A stretch of 64,000 nucleotides of DNA, taken from NCBI GenBank assembly GCA_916610825.1, contig OU744448.1, forward strand, positions 9,162,650-9,226,649, written 5' to 3'. The position numbers and the translations under genes were made by a program. This document shows positions 43,670 to 56,600 of this stretch, piece by piece (the stretch's first letter is position 1; every line of letters starts with the position of its first letter). This stretch comes from Haliclystus octoradiatus. Lineage: Eukaryota; Cnidaria; Staurozoa; Stauromedusae; Haliclystidae. The notes below the pieces were generated by a model, which did not search any database, had not been told where the DNA came from, and saw nothing but the letters and a program-made list of their open reading frames with translations.

Positions 43670-46600
43670 TTATCGTTCAGATGGTAAGATAGGTCCACCT
43701 CCATGATAATTCCCAGTGACATCAGCCTTACTGAAATCCATTCCTGGGTTCTGGAATGAAAATTGAAAACACATAGTCTCCATCTAAAGCATTATATAGA
43801 GCAATATAATAATTGTTATATATGATCGAGGGAGCGGCTTCTGAGTATTGGAATTGCAAGAATCACTCTGGGAATCAAGATTGTTGATATCCGAAAAATG
43901 GAAACTCTTAAAATATGACGAACTTTAACAGGATGCCAAAGTGTCATTATAAGACAGTAATTTCTACCAGCATCAGAGCAGCGACTTATATAAAAGTCGA
44001 GCAATTGAGTAACAAGTCGTAACCGTCATTTTTGTACAATATGTATTATAGCGGCTTGCAAACCTTAGGAGGAAGAGACACAGGGGACAGGATTGTGAAA
44101 ATGCAGCATTGCTTTATCAAATTAATATCTAGCTTGCAATGCATAATCCTAGCATGTTTCACTTTTGACTCTCATTCTATAGCTACTGAATAGGGTGGTT
44201 CAAAAAAGAAAGACTTTTGAGGATCGAACTGGCTACTGGCATATAGGGTTGTCAAATGTGTTGAAAATCATGCTAGTTGTACTGATATAGCAACGTTACC
44301 TCTTTCTGAAACCTTTCAAGAGTTAGCTTCTTCTCCATATTTTCAAATGTCAATGGATCTACACTGAATTCATCTTTTAATAAGGATCTCCAACAATTTC
44401 CAGCATTCTTTAATGTCTTTTCCAAGACAATTGATAACAGACATTTATCTTCTAGATAATAATGGAAACAAAAATCGTTGATGTCAAAAGAAAAAAACAT
44501 TACCAGGACAAAATATCACTCAATGGTCAACCAACCCACATATTAAAATTTCTAGGAAATGCCACTAACTTTGATTAAAAGAGAAGAACACATCATCTCC
44601 ACAAACGAATCTCACCTCGATCACTCGAAAGAATAAAAGAAATTACTAAAATTATGCAGAGTTTAATGATCCCAAGATTCATAACTATGTTTTCTATTTG
44701 ATTAATGCGATTTAACATTGTTTCAGAAATGGGTGTTTAGACTCTAGGTCTTCGGCACACTCCGTTATACCAACTGTTATAGTCTTTTGACTCTTTTATA
44801 TTCAGTCAAACCTGTTAAACGGCGACCAATTGCCTAACGTGGTCTGATGAGAACTGTAGATTTATTTATTAGTTGACGCTGAAGGAGCAAGAATAACAAC
44901 GTAGGTTGAACTGATCTATGTTCTAGACATCTAGAGTGTTCTAGATGTATCAGGAAGGTTTCTACAGATCACTCTTGCAATGTCTAAAATGGTATTTTTT
45001 TGATTGTATTTTCAATCAATCGTGTTTATAAAGGTCACCTGCATATCGTGGTCGATTTAGCTACCTCAAATAGCTGGCTGTTATATTCAGGTATCACTGT
45101 AGTAATCATTTAATAGTAGGCCTATGTGCATTACTCTAGCAAAGTTTATGAAATCATAAATACTTCATGGACTTTGTAAACAACTATTCATGAGCATACA
45201 CAAACTCATAGACGCTTCAGAAACATTTCGAATGAATAATTCATGAACGTTAAATATCATTTTTATCTCCCCTAATCACAACCACACACATGTAAATGAA
45301 GGCGTTTGAAGTTCAATCGTTCATGGATTAAATTAAATAGTAGGCCTAATTGAGACGGTATCGCCCAACCGAAGGCACCCGTTCCATTCCTATATTTCAA
45401 AAAGCAATGATTGCATTGCTGAGAGGAATGATGTTAAGTGAATGGATTGATTTTCAGCAAGTTCAATAAGAGATAAATACGACATAAAAAGACATTGATT
45501 TAGCATGAGTTTAATTATAGTTGATCTTTCCTAGAATTACCTAATATAATTAGGCCTGGAATGGTTTCTATATTGTCTTTCTACTTACATTATGCTTTTG
45601 ACAAGGCAAGCTATCATTGTCCTCACTCTATTGACAACATCTATAGGCTACATATATATGTGAAAGTATGAGTGTGTGGTCCAGTTTTCGCTGTTTTTAA
45701 GTCACTTTTCAAGTAAGTTTCTTCCGCATTATAATGAAAGAAAGTACGGTATAAGTTAATTCGCCGTTCTGTAAAATGTGTCACTATGGAAACTGTAGCC
45801 TATATTTTTATTTTACCAAATAATGTAGGCTATATAGTTGAATACGAGGTAAAATAAATAAATGGATTGATTGATAGAATGAAAGAAAGACAATATAGTA
45901 TTATTCAACAATATGTAATAATTACTTTTATGGATTTCATTTGGATATCAAATTTCATCAGGTTTGGATTCCAAGAATAGGCCTACACCAACTTGTTGAA
46001 AGGTTTATTATTGTTTATCTCAATCAATTTAAATTAACCCACAAACGCGGCTGACTCACTAACAGTAATATATATAGCTATAGCCTATATAGGCCTATAG
46101 ATCAAACAATTTACTAACCCAATGTCCAAATTGAACTCCCAGAGACAATGCCTCCATAAAGTTGTCCCTGGGAAATAAATAAGATGAGACAGTGAATGAC
46201 ATGCATTTGAATACGAGATATAATTATGCCCACAGCTAAAAAGTCGTTTTACAGCAGCTAATCAGTCGTAGCTATTCAGTTAAATTTTTGCAGCTAAAAA
46301 GTCATTTTATAGCATCTAATTAGTGGCAGCTATTTAGTTCTTTTTCCACATTCAAAAAGTCTGTTTACAGCATCTAAATAATGACAGCTACTGTATTTGA
46401 AATCATCATACGTAGGTTCACATATTCCAATCCAAATCCATTCCTGAAATCAGTTCATCCTTTAAATTCTGGCTTTAAAAGCGATTTAATAGTGGTTTGA
46501 TTTTTGAGGACATTCTGCCTTCAACTATAGGCCTAGGCCTACATGCATGTTTGCACAGTAGGCTATAGCCTACATGAAACCATTGATATTCGAAATGCCA

Positions 46601-49600
46601 GTCATCAAATGAGCGATTTATCAAATTCCACATACAATTCTACTCACAATGTACATAGACCTTTTATGTACAGTAGGCCTACTTCAATTTTTGCTTGCAC
46701 TATAACAATTTTGCTATAAATATACAAGTCTAAGTGTAGTTAAAATATTGCTCATCCACATTATTAGTTATTGTAGGCCTACAATGCTTGTTCAAAAAAT
46801 TATGTATTAACAAGCACTGCTTATTTCCGTTTGAGCTGAAGAAGATTATATAGCTGCCTTAATTGTGTTACATTGCAGTAGGCTACCTACCAGTACCTAT
46901 TTAATCTAACCGACTTTCAGATTGCATGATAGCTGTTTCCACCTAGTGTTTGTGAATAACGCCTATAATTAAATGGAAGAGTATTGATGTTTGTCTGAGA
47001 TCTAGTTAGATGCGATGACTTAATAAAATGAAGCGTTTAAACGATTTGCTGCAGAAATGATTTATTTAGCTGCAAATCTTTCAAAGATGCGGCTATCTGA
47101 CAATTTGAAATTGGGGCGAAATTGACCTTTAAGCTCCAATTATGCGGCAGCAATGAGACAATTTGCTGCGGAAAATATCTATTTAACTGCAGTGGAGCGA
47201 CGTGTTAGCTTCGGAGTTAATTCCATGCCTTTGAATACTTGAAGTCACTTAGCAACCCATCTAGCGTAGCGATCGTTGACAATAATAAGGGATCAACCTG
47301 GGTTAAAGGAGAGACAGGACCAACAACCTTTGTTTTATCAGCTGTGACATCATAAAATCCGTTTTTACCATCATCAAATTCGTTTTCTACAACATTGAAA
47401 TCTAGAATAATCATGAGGAGTATTTTTATGGTGACAACCCAACAATATGATTTGAAAAATATTTTTACAACATTTACATAAATACATGAATCATGTTAAA
47501 TGAGGAATTTTGTAAAAAAAACATTTAATGAGGATATATAGGCCTAGGATATATAGGATATGAGGATATATATGAGGATATGTCAATATAGTCTTTGTGT
47601 ATGTGATGTGTTTTCGCTGTGGTTTTTAGCAATTTTTTTGGCCCTTTCCAAACAGGATTTGTGTTTTGGAAATTTCCATTTGCTTTGCATTTAAGAAATG
47701 CAATTCAATGTGCTGATTTTGTTTTGGTTTTCGGAACCACCATGCTACGACATTGTCTAAACTTTCTATTGTTTGATAGTAAAATCCATGTGTCCTCTAA
47801 TTTCATTTTACATCAAAGGCAGGGTCCGACAAAGTCTGGAAACTTGGAAACCTAGTTTGCGAGAGGCCAGCAAAATTCAAAAGGAAAAGGCAAAATGCTG
47901 GATATAAACCTAAAAGAAAGCTTCGATTTTACATTTTTATGTCAGTAAAATTACTTGAAAGTTTACCTAAAAAAAATTAAAGTTTGCGGAAGGTAAAACA
48001 TTTTGTCGGAATTTTAATTCAACCAAAATTAGCCTAGCAACGCTGGTAAGACATTGCTAGTTGCCAATAAATTTGGGCAAATTTATGTAGTATTCTATCA
48101 TATAATAGTTTCTTAAAATATTGTGTAGTTTTTCAGATCAATCCTTGTTTATTTATTACTTCTGGGTCTTTGAAACTCTATTACATATCAGTTGTGAGGG
48201 TTTAGTTGTAAAAATAACTTTGATATCTTCTGAAATGGTTATAGGCTACCAAACTTAATAATTAATTTCTTATCATAGATAACAATGTGAAGTAGCCTAC
48301 TACGGTATTTGGAAAAGCAATAAATTCAAAATGTTATGTGTAATCCTTATCAATTTCTGAGTAACCAAAGTTTTGGTTGTGCTCACATTGAGTGTCGTCA
48401 TGTCATGTCAGCAAGATGTTATGCCTTGCTGACTGGTACTTTGTCCACACTCGATTTTTGACTTCTCTTTGGGCATAAAAGCAGACAATTTGGAAAGATA
48501 AATAGCCCTCATACTGTAAAAATTTCCACAAATGGATCAAGAGACTCAAATATTATCTCGGAAGCAGACCTTTCATAATCCGCGAACTGGCAGCAGCTGC
48601 TAAGGTCTCGTCTCAGCTCACATTAAAAGTTAAGTCCCAGTTTGCAGAGCAGGGAGCTGTTTAACGAAGTCCTGGGGCACCACCAGAATTTGTGTCTGCG
48701 GATATGGGTGTTTAAATTTTTCTTTTTTTCTACAAGGGCAGACACAGATTATATTCATAGATATAAGAGCAAAAAATTGATTTAGTTCAATATTAAAGCA
48801 TAGGATGAACGATTTAAATGAAACAATTTGCAGGCAGTTCGAGAGACTTAAAACATTATCTTGTGGGTGACATACCGTAGGCCCTATTCGTACGAGCTGC
48901 AAACCGGGCTAAGTCGCTCACAAAGGGTTTTTGAATGTCAACGAGCTACCCGATAACAGTGTTGTTGATACTTAGTAAGTTGGTAAGTCAGTGCTGCAGG
49001 CTGCTGACAAGCCAGATTGAAAATATTGCAATTTGCGCGCCTGAGATTCAATCAAGTTTAGTTAAAATCCTACGTAGGAAAGTCTGCTGCGCCTGAGATC
49101 TCAGGCGTGCACAACAATCTTTTCAGTCTGGCTGACAAGTGCTGTCTGCTGATACAGACGACTGCTGAGCTCCAGGCACAGTTGCAGAGAAGGGTGTTTT
49201 TCGACAAGATCTCGGGGGCGGCCAGAGAATATTCGCCCGCAGGTCAGACTGCAAAGTTTGTAAAGTGTACGCCAAAACTAAAAATGCGTCTGAAATTTCA
49301 TGCTTATAAAAGCTTTTACAAAAACGTTCAGATTTCCATTATTTGCAGACTGGGACCTGCCACTGGGCTGGCTTGCTAATAGCTAGGCTTAGCTACTTTA
49401 CTACTAAGCATTATCAATAGGCCGCCTAGCAAGTTTGCTTACTATATTCGAAGTGGATATAGTCCCGGTGACCGGGTCTTTGGTTGAAAAAAACTAAAGT
49501 CCCGGCAGTCAAATGCGCACGCGCACAACGCCAAGCGTCAAAGCGTGAAACATCAATATCGTATTTTCATTTCTGTCACGGCTTTTCCATGCAATGGGAT

Positions 49601-50483
49601 TGAAAATTCTTTCGTGAAAATTAAACTACATTGATCAATTTATAATCTGATATGCTGATATACATCTATATATATATTCGATAAATATAAAGAAGCACTG
49701 CTTCAGATGTTTTCTTCAAAGTTTTCCACATTCTTAATATTGTGGAACAAAGTGAAAACAGCGATTCTTTAGCTAGGCTAGCCGCTATCATGATTGTGAA
49801 ACTATGTCGTTGCTGATTTTATTAACAGAAAACAATTACAAATGGTTGATCCACTGTGTTTAGGCAGTAAAATATTATATTCATTCTACAAATGTGAGAT
49901 CTGATTTCAGCTTGTTGAACGTCTTGAATGTATCCGTCGGCCATCGTGAAAAACGCGACGTTGATTAAATAATTTTCTGTTTCTGCTAAATCAAGCATTT
50001 ACTGAAGTTCCACAAATGTTGAATCCGTTTCACAAGTTATCCTATTTGCCTCAATGTCATTATCAAATAAATGTGATATCTTTTAATAACTTTTAAAATA
50101 GATATAACTTTAAAGTTTAAGAAAATTGAAAGTTTTATATAGGCTACACATTTCGAAGACAGAAAAGCGTTCTGCGCATGCGAATTGGACTACCGGGACT
50201 CTTGCTTTTTTCAACCAAAGACCCGGTTACCGGGACTCTATCCACTTCCTACTATATTTTTAAGCTTAGAAGTTAGCTTGCTTATCAAATTTACCTCAAT
50301 GATCGTTGACCCACATACTTTTACACTGATAAATTTCGATTTGAATTCACATTTGATTGTCTTTGAAGACGTATTTTTCGATAAATTAACTTCAATAAAA
50401 ATTTCCTCTATAGTCTGACCCCAATTTCCCCACGGTGTTTTGAATTTGACAAGGCCAGATTTCTCCTCGAAGTTGTCCGCCAT
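43670..50483 (-). CDS. NUDCD2: NudC domain-containing protein 2, complete
   Basis: Four exons on the minus strand: 50483-50295, 46167-46119, 44451-44300, 43750-43670. Phases join exactly and give 156 aa (human about 157). Key segments: FEEKSGLVKFKTPWGNWGQT (N-terminus of the CS/p23-like domain), VCGSTIIE joined to GQLYGGIVSGSSIWTL, KNAGNCWRSLLKDEF, EKKLTLERFQKE, and the tail NPGMDFSKADVTGNYHGGGP. Start chosen at 50483 (MADNFEEKSG) over an in-frame ATG at 50501 because the family begins here. CS-domain co-chaperones of this type work with Hsp90 in the cytosol and help stabilise LIS1. Introns hold an inverted-repeat element at 49449-50249. Confidence 0.93.
44452..46118. other. NUDCD2 intron 2, unassigned
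   Basis: 1.7 kb of AT-rich sequence. Short TAGGCCTA/TAGCCTA words are frequent here and in intron 1. No gene or complete element was recognised. Confidence 0.4.
46200..47215. repeat. Degenerate AGCTGC/AGCAGCTAA-rich repeat stretches in NUDCD2 intron 1
   Basis: 46225-46400 repeats (A/G)CAGCTAAAAAGTC and AGCATCTAAT(T/A)AGTG in about three units. 47040-47210 has related words such as TTTAGCTGCAAAT and AATTTGCTGCGGAAA. These may be the two ends of one old element of about 1 kb. No coding region. Confidence 0.35.
47217..47414 (-). other. Unassigned open frame in NUDCD2 intron 1
   Basis: A 65-codon open frame with an AG (ATTCTAG) just before FNVVENEFDDG and a stop after SDFKYSKAWN. It does not belong to NUDCD2, whose exons join without it. 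I recognise no family. It could be transposon-derived, since the flanks at 47040-47210 are repeat-like, or chance. Confidence 0.2.
49449..50249. mobile_element. 801-bp non-autonomous DNA transposon with 9-bp target duplication
   Basis: Terminal inverted repeats of about 70 bp: left CGAAGTGGATATAGTCCCGG...GGGTCTTTGGTTGAAAAA, right its imperfect reverse complement ending TATCCACTTCC. TACTATATT flanks both ends (49440-49448, 50250-50258). The 9-bp duplication is consistent with a Mutator-like origin. No transposase. It lies in NUDCD2 intron 1, 45 bp from exon 1. Confidence 0.75.
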
Positions 50484-51044
50484 TATAATTAGATAATTCA
50501 TCAGGGGTAAGCCTCAATATGAATCCTAACTAGAATGAAGATGAGGCATGATAGCACCCTCTGAAATGATATTTGTCACCGAAACTTATTTATTGCATCA
50601 AAATAATCAGCACAAAACAAATCCGTAATGTAGTTTAATCAGTAAGATACGTACTTGACGCATGGAAGGTGACTTTTTGAAAATACTTGCAGAAATTTTC
50701 ACGTGTTGCATCAGACAATCAAAGTCGTTCATCGAAATTCTGAATATATTTTCGGTTTATGAATTCAACAAGACTTATATGGTGTGGTTCTAGGTTACAT
50801 AGATCAAATTTACGTAGATTTCAAACAACAGTGTTGAGATTCTTTCCAGTAATCATGACGGTAAGTTTAACAATTAGTTGAGGTGTTCCTGCCCAAATAA
50901 GGTTCAAACGATCCTTTCCTATTCCAATCCATCTCTCATTGCCCAGCAAAGGAAACATACTAAATCCTGATTGGTCTATTATACTAAGATACACCAACAC
51001 CATATGCAAGAGAAAGACGATGAAAGGATGAAATTATCAATGTA
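50484..51044. other. NUDCD2 upstream region
   Basis: Should hold the NUDCD2 promoter and 5' UTR. No TATA box or known site can be fixed. An in-frame ATG lies at 50501. No other gene seen. Confidence 0.4.
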
Positions 51045-51051
51045 GTCATAG

Positions 51052-51885
51052 CAAGATATTATAATAGAACCAAGATAGTCTAACTCAGATTTGTGTTTTT
51101 GAGAGTTTTAAACAGGCCATAATATTATCTTACCTTTGTGAAAATCAACCAAATAAATTGTATTTAACATCCTCAAGCATTGAATAATTCAAATTTAAAA
51201 ACGATGTCTTTGTCCGACATCAATAACATCCTCAAAAGTCTATATTTGTTGACCAAATATCGATCATTTCCAAACATTTTGATCTGTTTTGCCACGGCAA
51301 AATCACTGAAAATTGGCCTCAAAAGCTATTTTAAGATCATCTCGTTTCGATACGAAAAAATTACCGGGGCTCAGATTATCAAACAAACAAAACTTACTTT
51401 CTTGTGAAAAGCAAAACATTTATTAAACATTGCTCATATTCAATATGTTTGAAATGTCGCGCGTGGCAAAAATCAAACAGAACCGGGTTTCATGATTTCA
51501 TCTGAACCGCGCGAAAAAATGTTTTACTTTTCACAAGAAAGTAAGTTTGCTTGTTTGATAATCTGAGCCCCGGTAATTTTTTCGCATCGAAACGAGATGA
51601 TCTTAAAATAGCTTTTGAGGCCAATTCTCAGTGATTTTGCCGTGGCAAAACAGATCAAAATGTTTGGAAATGATCGATATTGGGTCAACAAAGATAGACT
51701 TTGGAGGATGTTATTGATGTCGGACAAAGACGTCGTTTTTAAATTTGAATTATTCAATGCTTGATGATGTTAAATACAATTTATTTGGTTGATTTTCACA
51801 AAGGTAAGATAATATTATGGCCTGTTTAAAACTCTCAAAAACACAAATCTGAGTTAGACTATCTTGGTTCTATTATAATATCTTG
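51052..51885. mobile_element. 834-bp foldback element, arms of about 370 bp, 7-bp target duplication
   Basis: Left arm from CAAGATATTATAATAGAACC, right arm ending with its reverse complement. The arms are about 95% identical by eye and separated by a spacer of about 110 bp (51415-51525). GTCATAG flanks both ends (51045-51051, 51886-51892). Each arm carries the same 75-codon open frame (SDINNIL(K/Q)SL..LT.YRSFPNILICF), on plus at 51180 and on minus at 51757, so that frame is a by-product of the inverted arms or a transposase relic. Confidence 0.8.
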
Positions 51886-51892
51886 GTCATAG

Positions 51893-52748
51893 TAAAGCAT
51901 TTCAATTCGATACTGTTGTTAGGCCTACCATTGAACCAATATACAGTCTTCCAATATACAGTCACTAAAGTAGCTGAAGTAGCATATTCTCTGAGGCTAT
52001 AATGTATTCCCTGTATGGTATGGGGCCTTGTTATGCTTGTATATGCAGTGCACAGGATTCTAGGCCAACGATTGGGCATATGAGTGTGTGCGTAGGCTAC
52101 GGTAATTTTATTTTAATTCGGAAACCAAAATTAATTAGCATATCACATTACGGCTAATGCTTGTTTACATTGATACGAACAAGATGCCATATGCATTGAT
52201 ATAATCATAAATCGTTGAGTAACTAGCTATTATTTGTCCTTGGAAGTCAATGCTCTTAGGGTTGAAGTACACTGACCACTGATGATGAACTTAACAGCTT
52301 CAGCCTACCGCCTGTACCCTCTTCAAATTAATGATGCTGCTGCCCTGGACATAAGCATATGTACTTCACCATGTGTATAATATTTATCAACAACTTAACT
52401 ATAAAGCTTTCTTTTGAAAAGGGCCATTGGACAGATAGTCTCTCCAGAGTTAAAAAAAGTGTAGCTGGAAGCCCAGTGCGATTATTTGCTTTAATAACCT
52501 TCACGTACAGTGAACGTATAGGCTGCTCTGGTTTCATACTGCACACAAATATGCAATGCAACAAAGTAAGCACAACTACATATTTCTCTAATCTTGGGCC
52601 AGGCTTGAATTCTTGACTACTGGGCCAAGTACTTTGCGAGGACTTGTCTTACTAGGCTTCCGAAATACTTGACTTATTTTCACGAAGTGGATAAAAAACT
52701 GACGAAATATGCTTGTTTGATGTCAATTGGGGGGAAATATACCGCATA
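51893..52748. other. Unassigned region upstream of LARS1
   Basis: No gene, RNA or mobile element recognised. The first LARS1 exon with the start codon is expected between here and 53643 but could not be fixed. Confidence 0.4.
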
Positions 52749-52756
52749 TGACGTCA
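52749..52756. promoter_or_regulatory. Palindromic CRE-like site TGACGTCA
   Basis: A perfect 8-bp cAMP-response-element palindrome in the interval between the divergent NUDCD2 and LARS1 genes, about 0.9 kb before the first located LARS1 exon. CREB/ATF-type binding is possible; a chance match is also possible. Confidence 0.3.
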
Positions 52757-52989
52757 TTGTGGAAACAACACCTTGATATTAAAAAAGTCAAAATCAGCGT
52801 GGAGAATAGGCCGAATATATGGCGAAAACTCATTCTACCTTTCATTGACATTTCAAATTACAACTATGGCAAGTTTATCCATGAGATTTCATCTGATTTT
52901 AAATATCGGTAGTGTTCAGAAGAGTTTGCCTAAGTTTTCGCTGATTCACGTTCAAAATTTTTCCTGCACAAATAATCTTGAGCCCCAAC

Positions 52990-53475
52990 CAAACGACTTT
53001 ATTTTGACAACTGATAGGATTTTGTTGAATTCAACAAAATCAATCCTATCAATACTGGCAAAATAAGAGGTCACTTGGCCGCCATCACAACGTTGGCTGA
53101 TGTTGAATTTCCCGTTTTCGATTTTGAAGGCATTTAATTGGTAGCATTTTGCAAATATTCTAATTGTTCTCGACCACATCCTACCGTTGTTGGCAAAGTG
53201 GCCAAATGACTCTTATTTTTGCCAACATCGGTAGGATTTGTGAACTTTGATCCTTCTTCTGATTGGTCATCAATGACTGAGCTTGACTCAGGATTGGCAG
53301 GCTCAATGGACTAGTCACCAACCCTCAAAATGTCGATGAAAATTAATTCAAGAAAATCATATCACTGTTGACTGGCCAAATAAAAAGTCATTTAGCCACC
53401 CCCCAAAAGCCAACAAAATCCGTAGGTTTAATCCTTTCAATGTTGGTGAATTAAAAAAATAATTTGGGCGGGGCT
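52990..53475. mobile_element. Diverged relative of the inverted-repeat element at 27177-27677
   Basis: Shares TTTTGTTGAATTCAACAAAAT, GGCCAAATGACT.TTATTT, CTTCTGATTGGTCA.CAATGAC, GACTCAGGATTGG.GGCTC and AAAAAGTCATTT.GCCACCC in the same order as the 27-kb element. It ends near GGGCGGGGCTTT. No coding capacity. Confidence 0.6.
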
Positions 53476-53643
53476 TTGGGCCTAGTGGGCAGATTCCCTT
53501 AAGACTTCATTAACTAAATAGACCTAATAGTTGTATTTTAGGCCCCATACATCAGAGTTCAAACATATGATAAACGACAGAGTTGTCGGAGAACAGACTG
53601 TACATCCATTGCGTTTAATCTATATTTCTATGTTCTTTTCTAG

Positions 53644-56600
53644 GAACTTGAAAGAAAGAGTCAAGTAAAGTTGAATACACTTCTGGATATCGAAGCAAAG
53701 TCACAAACTAAATGGGACACAGAAAAAACATTTGAAGAAAATGCTCCCAAGGTAACACATAACTCTTTTTGCTAATACCTAATGCTGATTGTGACTGATA
53801 AGATCTACATTGATATTTATTGCCAATGCTAAGAAATGAGTCCAATAATGCACAATCCGTTAACATACATTTGATCTACTGCCAGTTTTGCTATTACCTG
53901 TAGGTATCCACTGCATTTGAGATACAATACCTTCTATATTTCGGAGTTCCTAAACAGTTTGTGATCACATATACTAATAGGCCCACCATTCCCTTGGTAG
54001 AAAGTGCGGGAAATTCTATAGATTTTACTTGATTTATACCACCTCAGAACAATGAAACTTCTAGACTCCGTAGAGGCTTGTTCTTGCAGATCTTCTCTGT
54101 TGCTATTTCATCAAATATAGAAGTTCATAACTTTCCATATGTATATGCCTACTGTATGTAGGAGCATTAGCTTCAGATCTGATCATAGGCCTACCTGATC
54201 GACTGTGGTTCAAATCCCCCTAAGGTCAACGATTTTATCTGAAACGTCAAATGTGTAACAGTTTTGATGGTGTGTGGAATACAGTAGCTGAGTAGTTGAC
54301 AATTGAGGCCCATCTGCCATGAGATCTATTGAAATTGAACTGCAGTATTGCGACTGAAATCAATAAAGAGTACTTACAATCACTACTCTTAGAGCAAATA
54401 TTTTTTTGTGATTCAAGTCATATCCAATCTAGTAAATATGTATCAAAATCCAGGTCTATATCCAAAAATATTTTGAACTATATTACATATTTCTAATTTG
54501 TTATGCCCAGCAATTCCTTTTCAAATAGGCCCTTACCAATCTCCACTGGTTAAACAAATTTCAACCCTTCCATCCTTATTGCTTTCTCACCACGAGAACA
54601 ATTTAAACTAATAAATTTGTGTAATATAAAACAACAACAAAACACCTTCGATCGTAGGTAGTCAAAAGGAGGCTGACTCAGACTTGTTTCTCGTTTCACA
54701 TGGTGACATCGCAAAAATAATAAAGACTGGTGCAAAAAATGCTAGATATGCTAGATAGAGCATTTCGATTGGTTACTAGTCAAAGTTCTTTGCAAGAAAT
54801 GCTACTGATACGTCGTCCGACTGGTAAAATCGAACCAAACTATTGGACGAGCAATCAGACTAGAGCAAAATTATGAACACCAATTGTCAGAAATATGAGA
54901 ACTCCCTGTACATAAACCGGCCAATCACACTCTAAGCTGGAACTGATAAGTTCAATATTGGAAAATTATGACGTAGACTAGACAGAACTTTGTCTAAACG
55001 GCATTGTTTTTGTCTCCTTTTGCACCAGCCTGAAGCTGCCCCTGTAGTCCGTGTATTATTCTCTCATAAACAAAAGATCGGTCTTGTGTTATATTTGAAA
55101 AGTAAATAAAAAATATAGTTTATTATAAGAAGAACAGCCGTCTACATAACATGCGATGTATGCTAACTGTAACCTAATTAATTAATAAAAATGGCAAAAT
55201 GTTTTATATGTGAGCTACAAAGTCTGTTTGTTTTCTATTTCAGATTGGTGATCCTGATGAAAAGTGAGTGGGATAGACCTAGTATAATGAACATCCTATG
55301 TATTCTGATTTTTATTCTACCATAATTTTTCAGAAGAAAGACATATATAATGAGCATGATGGACAAAACGCCTTTGTATTACTGTATAATGAAAATGATT
55401 CAATCAATCTGATTTGTTTAGATTTTGACTCCAAATCACCATATCATTTAAGCTAGATTTGAAAACACAATCAATCTTGCAATTCGAACTTGATATCACA
55501 AATAAGAATTTCCACTTTTCCAATTCAAAAACACTTAACAAGCAAGAAAGTCATGTAAATGCTTGTAAAAGTTGTGTCAGTTATAATACAAAGTAATTGG
55601 CGCACAGTTTCCTACGAGCTATTGATATTTGGCAGACTCGAGTCACTTCAGGAGAAACTCAATGGCGGAAATCAATCACCGCGGCGGCTGGTGATTTTGA
55701 TATGCCTTCTCATTATCTCCTTATGTTCCTCTCGTGCTTCTAATATCAATAGCTTATAGGAAACTCTGCGCCAATCGCTTAGTAATCATAGGCGTATGCC
55801 TACAAACCTTATCTGAAATGAACATCAATCGTATTAGATTATCCTATATGTTTTAAATTCATACCATTAGGCATATATTTTCATAACTTGTCATCTTGTG
55901 ATGCTCAGTTGATCCTTTTTATATAGTGTTTATAATTTGTATATTACTTTGATAATGTATATGCTAGCACGCAACATTAATTTATTCTTATATATATCTT
56001 TTTAGTCAACCCAAATACTTTGTTACTTTCCCATATCCTTACATGAATGGACGTCTTCATTTAGGACACACTTTTACATTAGCAAAGGTAATGTTCACAT
56101 TATAGCCTACACTTTAAATCTTGGATGTACTGACTTGCTGTTGAAAACCTGCTGGGAACACAGTTGAATGCTATTGGGTATTGAATTAGTAGCCTACGTT
56201 CACCAGGAAAACAATCTTGATTCTTCTCATTCCACTGAAGAGCTACTAAAAGCCACCTTGAAATATAAAAGCTACTGATGAATTGTGCCCCCTTCATTTA
56301 CATATAGTATTCACTACATTTTCAGTAAGATTTCAATTTTTCAAAATTCGTAGTGAAAGATGTTCAGCATAGCAGCTAAGCAACCCAGACGTCTACCTTA
56401 CTATTGTTCTCACTGGAATTTATTATGATAGAATTATTATATGGGTCACACTAACTAGCATAATTATGGGTCACCTGCATTACTTGCTTCAGTAGGTCAT
56501 AATGAAGTTACCAACTTTGATTTACATTTTTGAAAAAAGTATAAAGTAATGGGAAAAGTCTTTCATGCAAGATAAATCGCTTTCATTATTTGAAAAAATT

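Noticed and set aside
48600..49400. Inverted-repeat element with AGTCCCAGT/ACTGGGACC ends
   Set aside because: The complementary stretch is only about 12 bp with a mismatch and no target duplication.
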